This document shows positions 1 to 5,519 of a DNA stretch of 7,253 nt, piece after piece. Source of the stretch: CAZJGF01 sp964545665 (GTDB taxonomy: Bacteria; Chloroflexota; Dehalococcoidia; GIF9; AB-539-J10); contig CAZJGF010000080.1 in the NCBI GenBank assembly GCA_964545665.1, forward strand, positions 1 to 7,253, read 5' to 3'. Under the pieces are notes generated by a model. It saw nothing but the letters and a program-made list of their open reading frames with translations, was not told where the DNA came from and did not search any database. The stretch's first letter is position 1. Each line of letters begins with the position of its first letter. The position numbers and the translations under genes were made by a program.

Positions 1-38
1 AAAACAGACATGAATGCCACAACTGCACGCTTTTTCAT
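1..38 (-). CDS. Start of an exported or membrane protein, cut by the left edge
   Basis: Only 12 codons are visible, reading MKKRAVVAFMSV before the window ends. A lysine/arginine N-region followed by a hydrophobic run is the usual opening of a Sec signal peptide or a first membrane helix. The ATG lies 10 bases after the stop of the ICMT-type methyltransferase gene, so it would be the next gene in the same minus-strand run. No convincing ribosome binding site is seen directly upstream (a GAGG lies about 19 bases away, inside the previous gene), so a chance ATG is possible. The function cannot be inferred. Confidence 0.4.
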   Translation of the reverse strand, partial: MKKRAVVAFMSV

Positions 39-48
39 CTTGAATTAT

Positions 49-633
49 CTAGGCTTTCCTCGATTTCCTTAGCCCTTTGAAAGCGTTCCACATGGGAACT
101 TTCTTCCCATATTCTCTATAAGCGTCTCCAAATTCCTGTATATTGAATTCATCCTCTTTCGTAGTCCCCATTCGGAAGCAGACTATAGCGATTACACCAA
201 GTATTACGGAAAGAATCGACTGAAAAATCAGGATCAAAGCAGTCGACCAGATAGCCATCCCCAGCCACATAGGGTGCCGAACGATTCCATATATCCCGGT
301 TTGCACTAGCGTAGCAGTGCCATGCGGTGCCAAAGTTTTTGCTTTGCCTTTATGTTTGAGCTCAATCATTGACCCGAAAACCAGAAAGGCTGATGGAACA
401 TATAGAATACAGCCAACAATCTGCAACCACAAGATATTGCCCCGCATCCACGCTCCAGCTTCACCCAGAACCAATTCGAGAGTCAAAAGGGTAAAGAAGA
501 TACCTAAGCCAGTATGACTATAGACTTCACCACTTATATGTTCCCTCGCTGCCTGGAGTATGCATCTTCCATTAATAATCCATACGACAGCGCAAATAGC
601 GACACAAATTATATATCTGTACATCTCCTCCAT
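49..633 (-). CDS. ICMT/PEMT-family membrane methyltransferase
   Basis: A 194-residue integral membrane protein of the isoprenylcysteine carboxyl methyltransferase / phospholipid methyltransferase superfamily, which transfers methyl groups from SAM to membrane-embedded substrates. Hydrophobic segments lie at about 5-20, 43-58, 67-89 and a long one at 123-153. The family signature is clear: GIYGIVRHP at residues 113-121, then an acidic KEDEF (159-163) and YREYGKKVP (172-180) near the C-terminus, which in this superfamily form the SAM and substrate pocket. Length is typical of bacterial stand-alone members. The start is supported by AAGGAGG four bases upstream; a second in-frame ATG at codon 4 has a GGAGG too close to use. 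The natural substrate of bacterial homologues is mostly unknown, so no specific product is named. It lies downstream of the ABC/methyltransferase genes on the same strand. Confidence 0.88.
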   Translation of the reverse strand: MEEMYRYIICVAICAVVWIINGRCILQAAREHISGEVYSHTGLGIFFTLLTLELVLGEAGAWMRGNILWLQIVGCILYVPSAFLVFGSMIELKHKGKAKTLAPHGTATLVQTGIYGIVRHPMWLGMAIWSTALILIFQSILSVILGVIAIVCFRMGTTKEDEFNIQEFGDAYREYGKKVPMWNAFKGLRKSRKA

Positions 634-706
634 TTCTCCTCCTTAAGTAGACTAGTTTACTGGCTATTCTTAACATGCAGCCTCACAGCATCTATCTTCT
701 CGCACC

Positions 707-856
707 TCACCTTTTCTCCCTTGGGATAGTTGCAATTGCTACGGTGCCACAGAGAACTATCATAAACACCGGGAAAGCTAACATGCAAAACAGGGCTTCC
801 TTTTCCCTCAGAAATAGCCTGACCTCCAGTTCCATTTGACCTACTAAAGTGTCAAT
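707..856 (-). pseudogene. ABC-2 permease N-terminal fragment (small ORF)
   Basis: A reading frame too short for routine gene calls. From the ATG at 835 it gives 42 residues starting MELEVRLFLREKEALF, followed by one hydrophobic segment and a charged tail IPREKR before TGA at 707-709. A charged 'LFLRE-x-EALF' stretch leading into a first membrane helix is how many ABC-2 drug-export permeases begin, and an ABC ATPase of that type starts at 1581 on the same strand. A perfect AGGAGG (863-868) is six bases from an ATT codon at 854-856 in the same frame, which would add seven residues; ATT is a rare start, so the original ATG may have mutated. A whole permease would need over 200 residues, and only about 70 bases remain before the next gene. 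I read it as a decayed permease; a genuine single-span small protein is the alternative. Confidence 0.4.
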
Positions 857-892
857 TGTCGTCCTCCTTTCACTCCTGGCACAAACCTGTGA

Positions 893-1323
893 CTAATTCT
901 TCTGATACACCGCTTCACAATTACTCCAGATGAGTGAATTTGACAAAGAAGCATGAATAACAGAAAAATTGTTTTCCGCAATAAATAGGTTCAAGTCATG
1001 AATTGTCGTCACGCCGTAGTTATGCTTGAATGACTTTGCAGCTTTAGCTACTAGTCTCGGGTAAACAAGATCCCAGTAGACAAAATAGCCTTCGGGTTTC
1101 AAGACCCTTGCTATTTCTTCCAAGGCGTCTAGCCAATTAGGTATGTGATGCATGACCCCAAACGATAGGACAACATCGAATTCGTTATCCCCAAAGGGTA
1201 GATGGGTTGCATCAGCTACGAAGAAATGAGCATTAGGTATATCACCAATACCCTTTTTGGCCAGCTCGATTAGTCCTGGGTCTAGGTCAATCCCAGTCAC
1301 ATTTGAGCCATGATTCTGGGCGA
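893..1323 (-). CDS. Class I SAM-dependent methyltransferase, N-terminus lost in gap
   Basis: The visible part is the C-terminal two thirds of a Rossmann-fold methyltransferase of the Methyltransf_11/25 type. Reading from the gap, AQNHGSNVTGIDLDPG holds the end of strand 1 and the acidic residue at the end of strand 2 that binds the SAM ribose. Next come FFVADATHLPF (motif II) and FDVVLSFGVMHHIPNW, then LEEIARVLKPEGYFVYWD. A GTG at 1298-1300 could be mistaken for the start, but the frame stays open and family-like upstream into the N run, so the true start and the glycine-rich motif I lie in the unsequenced gap, about 40-60 residues further on. The substrate cannot be told from the sequence. 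The gene stops 58 bases before the permease-like fragment. Confidence 0.85.
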
Positions 1324-1423
1324 NNNNNNNNNNNNNNNNNNNNNNNNNNNNNNNNNNNNNNNNNNNNNNNNNNNNNNNNNNNNNNNNNNNNNNNNNNNNN
1401 NNNNNNNNNNNNNNNNNNNNNNN
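1324..1423. other. Scaffold gap of 100 N
   Basis: Exactly 100 consecutive N, the conventional placeholder for a gap of unknown length between contigs. The ABC ATPase breaks off after codon 52 and the methyltransferase lacks its start. The missing DNA must therefore encode at least about 170-260 residues of ATPase plus the methyltransferase N-terminus, far more than 100 bases, unless the join is wrong. One or more ABC-2 permease genes could also be hidden here. The single frame that crosses the N run is an artefact. Confidence 0.95.
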
Positions 1424-1581
1424 AAGCCCTCGATCATCTCCACTGTTGTGGTCTTGCCCGCCCCGTTGGGACCCAGAAGCCCAAATATCTCCCCCTTCTC
1501 AATCTCAAAGCTGACCCCGTCCACCGCTACCAGATCGCCATACATCTTGGTTAGACCTTTCACTTCGACCACTGTGTCCAT
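1424..1581 (-). CDS. ABC transporter ATP-binding protein, truncated at gap
   Basis: The first 52 residues of an ABC-2 (DrrA/CcmA-like) export ATPase. VEVKGLTKMYGDLVAVDGVS opens the domain and carries the aromatic A-loop residue Y14. The segment FEIEKGEIFGLLGPNGAGKT contains the Walker A motif GPNGAGKTT (residues 37-45), followed by TVEMIEG, the usual helix before the Q-loop region. Walker B, the LSGGQ signature and the H-loop are all missing because the gene runs into the N run. The ATG has AAAGGAGG five bases upstream. Family members energise efflux of drugs, lipids or polysaccharides together with ABC-2 permeases. The downstream minus-strand genes (a methyltransferase and a permease-like fragment) may belong to the same transcription unit, but the gap prevents certainty. 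Confidence 0.9.
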
Positions 1582-1711
1582 TGTTCCTCCTTTCTGCTAC
1601 TCGCCCGTTTTTGTCCACCATCAATGATGATGCATGGGGGCTTCCAAGGTTCAACCATTTTCCGCTCAAAGGTAGAAGAATTGGCCTGAACGGCAGTAAG
1701 CTGAGAGTGAA

Positions 1712-1727
1712 TTGCAGGATGATGCAA
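1712..1727. promoter_or_regulatory. Inverted repeat, candidate operator
   Basis: TTGCA (1712-1716) and TGCAA (1723-1727) form a perfect five-base dyad with a six-base spacer, between the divergent ABC ATPase and GyrI-like genes. It overlaps the possible -35 region of the rightward promoter. A regulator dimer could bind here, but arms of this size also occur by chance and no regulator gene is seen in the window. Confidence 0.3.
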
Positions 1728-1751
1728 ATAAAACCACTGATTCGCTATACT
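1723..1751 (+). promoter_or_regulatory. Weak promoter candidate for the GyrI-like operon
   Basis: TATACT at 1746-1751 is a good -10 box. The best -35 at the right distance is TGCAAA (1723-1728), 17 bases away, a poor match to TTGACA. The predicted start of transcription would leave only about 15 bases before the ATG, including the AAGGAG ribosome binding site, so the call is tentative. Confidence 0.3.
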
Positions 1752-1773
1752 TATTAAGAAAGGAGATATCCAC

Positions 1774-2295
1774 ATGAGGAGGCAGAAATCGACTTCCCTG
1801 AAAGAGCCACAAATACTGGAGATGTCGCGGCAAAAGATGGCAGTGGTCCGTGCGAAAGGCGCCCCGGATAAGATCTTCCCTGAAGTCATGCCAGCTCTCT
1901 ACGGTTCAGTCTACACACTAAAGTTTGACCTCAAGAAGAAGGGAATCCCCACTTTCAAAGTTAGCGGTCTCCGCGCCCGCTATCCTGATGCCCATCTTGT
2001 CCCAAAAGAGGAGTGGACCCATATCATAGGTCTTCCCATTCCTGAAGATGCGACTTCCCTACCCCAGAAGATGCCTGATGTTGAGGTTAAGATTGAGACA
2101 TGGGAATATGGCACCGTAGCCCAGATACTTCACCTCGGACCTTATGACCAAGAGTATCCAACCGTTGAGCGCCTGCACAAATTCATTGCCGACAGCGGCT
2201 ACGAGATAGCTGGCGTTCATGAGGAGGAATATCTCACCAGCCCTGATGCCAAAGTCCAGAAGACCATCATCCGATACCCCATCAAGAAAAAGTAA
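1774..2295 (+). CDS. GyrI-like small-molecule-binding domain protein
   Basis: A 173-residue stand-alone GyrI-like protein of the COG4832/SOUL-GyrI fold, with no DNA-binding domain attached. The N-terminal half has the ALYGSVYTLKFDLKKKG segment (41-57) typical of this subfamily. The C-terminal half has EEWTHIIGLPIP (79-90), the TWEYGTVAQILHLGPYDQEY strand-turn (109-128), VERLHKFIADSGYEIAG (131-147) and HEEEYLTSP (149-157), which line the ligand pocket in known members. Family members bind bulky drugs or effectors, and some are reported to hydrolyse cyclopropane-bearing DNA-alkylating antibiotics. Which role applies here is not shown. The ATG is preceded by AAGGAG with good spacing. The gene is divergent from a drug-type ABC ATPase and is followed 17 bases later by a DUF3795 gene, so it probably leads a three-gene operon. 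Confidence 0.88.
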   Translation: MRRQKSTSLKEPQILEMSRQKMAVVRAKGAPDKIFPEVMPALYGSVYTLKFDLKKKGIPTFKVSGLRARYPDAHLVPKEEWTHIIGLPIPEDATSLPQKMPDVEVKIETWEYGTVAQILHLGPYDQEYPTVERLHKFIADSGYEIAGVHEEEYLTSPDAKVQKTIIRYPIKKK

Positions 2296-2312
2296 GCGAT
2301 TCGTTATGATGT

Positions 2313-2885
2313 ATGTACAAGATGAACATGGTGGAAGAAATTAATCTCGCTGGTTGCTGCGGAATATTCTGCGGATTGTGCACTAAATACCAGTCGAAGT
2401 CGCCGAGCCGGTGTATCGGCTGCCGATTAGGTGAGCAGCATTCGTGGTGTAGCATCTACCGATGCTGCGTTACAAAGAAAGGATTCACCACCTGCGCTGA
2501 ATGTGAAGAATATCCCTGCGAAAGGTACTCCAGAAGGGGTTGGGGGACAGACCAATGGAGCCGAACTGCCCAAGAGAGCTTAAATAGTATCACGGAAATC
2601 GGAATGGAGGATTGGCTTGCGAAGCAAAGAAAGCGGCGGCTACTGGTAGAGGATTTGCTCGAGAACTACAATGAGGGTAGGTCAATGAGCTTCTATTGCC
2701 TGGCTACAATACTTATGCCGCCTGAACTAATTAATGAGGCAGTAGATAAACTGAAAAAAGGGTTAGCTAGCAATCAACTCAACAGAGCGGATATGAAGGC
2801 CACGGCAAAAACACTCAGGGAAATCATTCAAGGTTTGGCTCAACAACGTGGCATCGAATTGAGACTCAGGCAAAAGGGAGGGTGA
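2313..2885 (+). CDS. DUF3795 cysteine-rich protein (first copy)
   Basis: A 190-residue DUF3795 protein. Cysteines cluster in the first 70 residues: AGCCGIFCGLC (C15, C16, C20, C23), RCIGC (C34, C37), C46, C51, C52 and TCAECEEYPCE (C61, C64, C69). This is the family's characteristic pattern and probably binds zinc or an iron-sulfur cluster. The remaining 120 residues are mostly helical and charged, ending in RLRQKGG. The biochemical function of the family is unknown. ATGs at 2313, 2322 and 2328 are all possible starts and none has a clear ribosome binding site; the third would begin MVEEINLAGCCG and fits the conserved part best. It lies 17 bases after the GyrI-like gene and three bases before the HEAT-repeat gene, which suggests one transcript with translational coupling. 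Confidence 0.87.
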   Translation: MYKMNMVEEINLAGCCGIFCGLCTKYQSKSPSRCIGCRLGEQHSWCSIYRCCVTKKGFTTCAECEEYPCERYSRRGWGTDQWSRTAQESLNSITEIGMEDWLAKQRKRRLLVEDLLENYNEGRSMSFYCLATILMPPELINEAVDKLKKGLASNQLNRADMKATAKTLREIIQGLAQQRGIELRLRQKGG

Positions 2886-2888
2886 AGA

Positions 2889-3386
2889 ATGGCTACCAAA
2901 GTGAGCGACGTAAAGAACCTCGTCAAGCTTGGAATTACAGAGCCCAACGAGGCATTCCCCAAAATCAAGCAACTGGCCCAAAGCAATGACTGGAAAGTGC
3001 GAGAGGTAGCCGCCACCTGTCTGGTCGAAATCAGTAAGAGGAGAACGACTGAAGTGATTCAAGAAATGCTACACTGGGCTGATGATAGTAACCCCAACGT
3101 CAGAAGAACTGCAAGTGAGGGCTTGAGGGATGTCTCCAGAAAGAATCCCGATAAAGTCCTCCCCGTCATTGAGAAATTGAAAACTGATGATAACCTTTAC
3201 GTCAAAAAATCCGTGGCCAATGTTCTCAGAAATGCCTCAAGATATGACCCGCGTTTTGTATTTGAGCTATGCAAAAAGTGGGTGCTACTTGGTAATCCCA
3301 ATACCAACTGGATAATCAAAGACGGTATTAAGAAGTTATCCCCCGAGCAACAAAAGGAGACCATGTCTCTGCTCAAAAGAGCATGA
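2889..3386 (+). CDS. HEAT/ALK-repeat protein, DNA alkylation repeat-like
   Basis: A 165-residue all-helical repeat protein. Three or four HEAT-like units can be seen: WKVREVAATCLVEISKR (35-51), NPNVRRTASEGLRDVSRKNP (68-87), LYVKKSVANVLRNASRYDP (103-121) and NTNWIIKDGIKKL (138-150). The 'VRR-x-ASEGLR', 'YVKKSVAN-x-L' and 'W-x-x-x-G-x-x-NTNWI' elements resemble the repeats of AlkC/AlkD-type DNA alkylation-repeat proteins, whose full enzymes (about 230 residues or more) excise alkylated bases. This one is shorter and I cannot identify the catalytic aspartate and tryptophans, so it may be only a nucleic-acid or protein binding scaffold. AGGGAGGG overlaps the stop of the preceding DUF3795 gene and the intergenic distance is three bases, so the two are very likely co-expressed. 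Confidence 0.8.
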   Translation: MATKVSDVKNLVKLGITEPNEAFPKIKQLAQSNDWKVREVAATCLVEISKRRTTEVIQEMLHWADDSNPNVRRTASEGLRDVSRKNPDKVLPVIEKLKTDDNLYVKKSVANVLRNASRYDPRFVFELCKKWVLLGNPNTNWIIKDGIKKLSPEQQKETMSLLKRA

Positions 3387-3442
3387 CTAAGTCGAGTCCT
3401 TCCTTCGCATACTTTCAAACCTTTGCTGTTCGGCTGCCCACA

Positions 3443-3471
3443 TTGACAACAAATTGACCGACGACTACTAT
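3443..3471 (+). promoter_or_regulatory. Sigma70-type promoter for the PH-domain gene
   Basis: A perfect TTGACA (3443-3448) is followed after 17 bases by TACTAT (3466-3471), four of six matches to TATAAT. Transcription would begin near 3479, leaving about 27 bases with an AGGAGG before the ATG at 3506. It lies in the 119-base gap after the HEAT-repeat gene, where I see no terminator. Confidence 0.55.
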
Positions 3472-3505
3472 CTATTGTGGCCACTTCCAGAGGAGGCAGA
3501 GAATA

Positions 3506-3892
3506 ATGACAGAATATGCTGAAGATATCATGGTGGACAAAAAAGACCAGCTAGACAGAATTGAGAGCGTATGCTTGCCTGATGAAATTATTCGCGCCGT
3601 TTTCGACTTGAAAGGCAGAGGCACCGGATTTATAGGGATTACTGACAAGCGAATTATCTACTATGATAAGGCATTTCTGAAAGCTAAAAAGGCTCTCGTT
3701 AGCATACCATACGACCGTATTGCCTCCGTGGCTAGCGAGGACAATAAAGGCTTAGTATTTAAGAAGGGTTTCTTTGTTACTGATACCCTCACTATTCAGC
3801 CAATAGGTTCTAAGCCGAAGACCTTTGAATTCAGAGGTGGGGACAAAGCTCACATCGCTCATAACCTCATTATGGAGCACCTGCTGAGATAG
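3506..3892 (+). CDS. Bacterial PH-domain protein (YokE-like)
   Basis: A 128-residue soluble protein made almost entirely of one bacterial pleckstrin-homology-like domain (residues about 25-127). The hallmarks are GFIGITDKRIIYYD (41-54), the short strand VSIPYDRIASV (65-75), and the last strand and helix TIQPIGSKPKTFEFR (96-110) with AHIAHNLIMEHLLR (115-128). Proteins with this fold are common and small, with no enzymatic residues; most have no assigned role. No membrane segment or signal peptide is present, so it should be cytoplasmic. AGGAGG nine bases upstream supports the ATG at 3506 over a second ATG at codon 9. It has its own promoter at 3443-3471 and is not tightly linked to either neighbour. 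Confidence 0.82.
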   Translation: MTEYAEDIMVDKKDQLDRIESVCLPDEIIRAVFDLKGRGTGFIGITDKRIIYYDKAFLKAKKALVSIPYDRIASVASEDNKGLVFKKGFFVTDTLTIQPIGSKPKTFEFRGGDKAHIAHNLIMEHLLR

Positions 3893-3980
3893 GGGGCGTT
3901 GCTGTTCATGCCGGTATTGGCTTACCTCCACGAAATGTCGCCGTTGCCACTCTCCTCCATATTTCGTCGAGCACAGGGTA

Positions 3981-4010
3981 TTGACATTATAGGGAAAGGT
4001 GTCGTATCGT
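3981..4010 (+). promoter_or_regulatory. Promoter candidate for the zinc-ribbon gene
   Basis: TTGACA (3981-3986) is followed after 18 bases by TATCGT (4005-4010). The -35 is perfect and the -10 matches at four of six positions. The predicted leader is about 17 bases, just long enough to include the strong AGGAGG at 4021-4026. Confidence 0.45.
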
Positions 4011-4033
4011 CATACAAGAAAGGAGGTGGGAAA

Positions 4034-4174
4034 ATGCAAGCATACTGTGTGAAATGCCGTACCAAAAGAGAAATGAAGGATGCCAAGTCCATAGTCATGA
4101 AGAACGGTCGGCCGGCAACCCAAGGTGTGTGTCCCGTGTGCGGGACCAAGATATTCAGGATAGGAAAGAGCTAA
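4034..4174 (+). CDS. Small zinc-ribbon protein, DUF5679-like
   Basis: A 46-residue protein whose frame can be opened further upstream, to about 3899. The ATG at 4034 is clearly right because AGAAAGGAGGTGG sits just before it and the family begins there. Two CxxC knuckles, C5-V-K-C8 and C33-P-V-C36, separated by 24 residues make a rubredoxin-like or zinc-ribbon site. Between them lies KREMKDAKSIVMKNGRPATQ, basic and typical of DUF5679, in which the N-terminal AYCVKCRTKREM and the 'GRPATQG-x-CP-x-CGTK' stretch are the conserved parts. The role is unknown; such single ribbons often contact nucleic acid or larger protein complexes, but that is inference. It is probably transcribed alone from the promoter at 3981-4010. 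Confidence 0.85.
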   Translation: MQAYCVKCRTKREMKDAKSIVMKNGRPATQGVCPVCGTKIFRIGKS

Positions 4175-4209
4175 AGCTGGTATTAGCAATATCAGGACTA
4201 CCGACGTTC

Positions 4210-4251
4210 CTCTGGCATATTTGGTAATAGCAGGCCGCAAATGCGCCAGAG
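4210..4251 (+). repeat. Imperfect inverted repeat in noncoding DNA
   Basis: The arms CTCTGGCATATTT (4210-4222) and AAATGCGCCAGAG (4239-4251) can pair over 13 positions with one A-C mismatch and one G-T wobble, around a 16-base loop. No T-run follows, so it does not look like an intrinsic terminator. The CCAGA of the right arm can alternatively pair with TCTGG at 4277-4281, giving two mutually exclusive folds. It lies in the 218 bases between the zinc-ribbon gene and the DUF4389 gene, where I see no other feature. Confidence 0.4.
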
Positions 4252-4392
4252 TTCATGCTTTTGCGGGCTCCCAAAGTCTGGTAAGCGCAGTCCCAATTCT
4301 CATCCGGCACAGGCCGAGCGGCGTCCGTTGGTTCAAGGTCGAGAGCGACAACAACGCGAAGAGTCACACTACATGCACAACGAGGGACTATC

Positions 4393-4972
4393 GTGGCAGA
4401 ACTTGTAGCTGCTTACCCAATGAGCTTGGCTATTGATTATCCGGATAGGAAGTTAAGCAAACTGACTACTTTCTTCAGGCTCTTCACAGTACTTCCCATC
4501 CCTGTCGTTTTGGCCCTGCTTGAAGGTTTCGCTTCTTTGCCAACAGTATTGATTCTGCTCTTCCGAAAAAAGTATCCCAGGTGGTGGTTTGATTGGAATA
4601 TAGCTCTAACCAGGTTTAGCACTCGCGTTTCGGCTTATCTCGGGCTACTGAGGGATGAATATCCCTCAGCTGATGAGGAGCAGGCAGTTCATATTGACAT
4701 TCCGTACCCGGATGCCAAACAAGGCCTTAATCGCTGGTTGCCACTGGTGAAATGGTTCCTGGCGAGCCCCACACTACATTGTCCTTTGCTTCCTCGGTCT
4801 AGCTGCCGCGGTGTGCGTAGTGATTGCCTGGTTTGCCATCCTGTTTACCAGCCGTTACCCGAGGTCTTTATTTAACTTCGTAGTTGGGGTATTCCGATGG
4901 TCCTTAAGAGTAGCCGTATACGCTTTCTTGTTAACCACCGACCGCTATCCACCTCTTAAATTTAGCCAATAA
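4393..4972 (+). pseudogene. DUF4389 membrane protein, interrupted by a frameshift
   Basis: From a GTG at 4393, the first frame gives an N-terminal DUF4389 unit with IDYPDR, FFRLFTVLPIPVVLALLEG, LLFRKKYPRWWFDWNIALTR and RVSAYLGLLRDEYP. It then reaches RWLPLVKWFLA at codon 124. The family sequence continues in the next frame from about 4766: APHYIVLCFLGLAAA, WFAILFTSRYPRSLFNFVVG, FRWSLRVAVYAFLLTTDRYP, ending at TAA 4970-4972. The unshifted frame instead gives an unrelated tail to 4875. One extra base within about 4762-4773 (or a two-base loss) explains it. The repaired protein would be about 192 residues: two homologous membrane halves, each ending in the same 'R-V-x-x-Y-x-x-L-L-x-x-x-x-YP' motif. 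The break may be real decay, an assembly error, or a +1 slip at CCC-A (4768-4771). The ribosome binding site is weak and the function of the family is unknown. Confidence 0.85.
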
Positions 4973-5013
4973 GGTCGCCAGGATGCTTCTAGCCCGTGGA
5001 GAGGGTGCCAACA

Positions 5014-5070
5014 ATGGCGCCACACCATGAAAGAAGTACAAATCTATGGAAGTGCGGTAAAAATGAGTGA
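5014..5070 (+). other. Possible 18-codon leader ORF before the second DUF3795 gene
   Basis: ATG at 5014 opens MAPHHERSTNLWKCGKNE and stops at TGA 5068-5070, three bases beyond the ATG (5063-5065) of the DUF3795 gene in another frame. GGAGAGGG (4998-5005) sits nine bases before it, the best ribosome binding site in this stretch. A possible hairpin, GGTGCC (5004-5009) with GGCGCC (5016-5021) including one G-U pair, covers this start. It could couple translation to the downstream gene. The peptide resembles nothing I know, and the overlap may be chance. Confidence 0.22.
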
Positions 5071-5503
5071 ACAGGACAAGAACTTAATTGCCTACTGTGG
5101 GCTTTATTGCGGGGATTGTATTAACTATAAAGGCGAAATCGCTGACCTGGCCAGAGATCTGAGGAAAGTGCTAAGAGGCACCAAATTCGATCGGTTCGCC
5201 CGGGGACTATCCAGTTTCTTCAAGGAATTCAAGAATTACCAACAGTGCTACGAAGTTTTGGGAGCTATGGTTAGATTGCGGTGCAAAAGGGCCTGCCGCA
5301 ATGGAGGGGGGCCACCTGCCTGCAAAATCAGAAACTGCTGCCAGAAAAAGAATATCCAAGGCTGTTGGGAATGCGAGGAATTTGAGACTTGTGAAAAGTT
5401 GGACTTCCTCAAGCCCGTTCACGAAGACGCCCACTTAAAGAATTTGAGGAAGATGAGAAAACAAGGAGTTGACAAATTCCTTGAAGGAAACAGATATTGG
5501 TAA
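5063..5503 (+). CDS. DUF3795 cysteine-rich protein (second copy)
   Basis: From ATG 5063 the protein has 146 residues and begins MSEQDKNLIAYCGLYCGDC, the classic opening of DUF3795 (C12, C16, C19). An insert of about 40 charged helical residues follows, then a second cluster: C62, C74, C78, PPACKIRNCC (C87, C92, C93) and GCWECEEFETC (C101, C104, C110), with FLKP and the tail FLEGNRYW. The cysteines probably hold metal, but the family's activity is unknown. An in-frame ATG at 5027 would add 12 residues without a ribosome binding site; I prefer 5063, which has GGAAG at 5048-5052 and matches where the family usually starts. It shares the family but not the layout of the copy at 2313-2885, so the two are distant paralogues rather than a recent duplication. 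It follows the broken DUF4389 gene. Confidence 0.87.
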   Translation: MSEQDKNLIAYCGLYCGDCINYKGEIADLARDLRKVLRGTKFDRFARGLSSFFKEFKNYQQCYEVLGAMVRLRCKRACRNGGGPPACKIRNCCQKKNIQGCWECEEFETCEKLDFLKPVHEDAHLKNLRKMRKQGVDKFLEGNRYW

Positions 5504-5510
5504 AGGATTG

Positions 5511-5519
5511 TGGTATATT
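5511..5519 (+). promoter_or_regulatory. Extended -10 promoter candidate for the PhzF-family gene
   Basis: TGG followed directly by TATATT (5514-5519) makes an extended -10 box just after the stop of the DUF3795 gene, with no good -35 at 17 bases. A second option is TTGACA (5469-5474), 18 bases before GATATT (5493-5498), inside the end of that gene. Either would leave a leader of roughly 90-110 bases before the PhzF-family ATG. The leader contains the palindrome GCGGA-G-TCCGC (5561-5571). Confidence 0.4.

Noticed and set aside
893..1300. Methyltransferase starting at the GTG 1298-1300
   Set aside because: The frame upstream (AQNHGSN) continues the Rossmann fold into the gap, so this GTG is internal.
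1297..1581. One 94-codon protein running across the N gap and ending SPRIMAQM
   Set aside because: The gap length is a placeholder, so the frame across it has no meaning; the last eight residues are an out-of-frame reading of the methyltransferase gene.
3899..4033. 45-residue N-terminal extension of the zinc-ribbon protein
   Set aside because: The added residues look random, and a strong AGGAGG stands directly before the ATG at 4034 where the family begins.
4301..4345. tRNA-like GGTTCAAGGTC element
   Set aside because: It does not fit the T-loop consensus, and no cloverleaf, anticodon stem or acceptor stem can be drawn around it.
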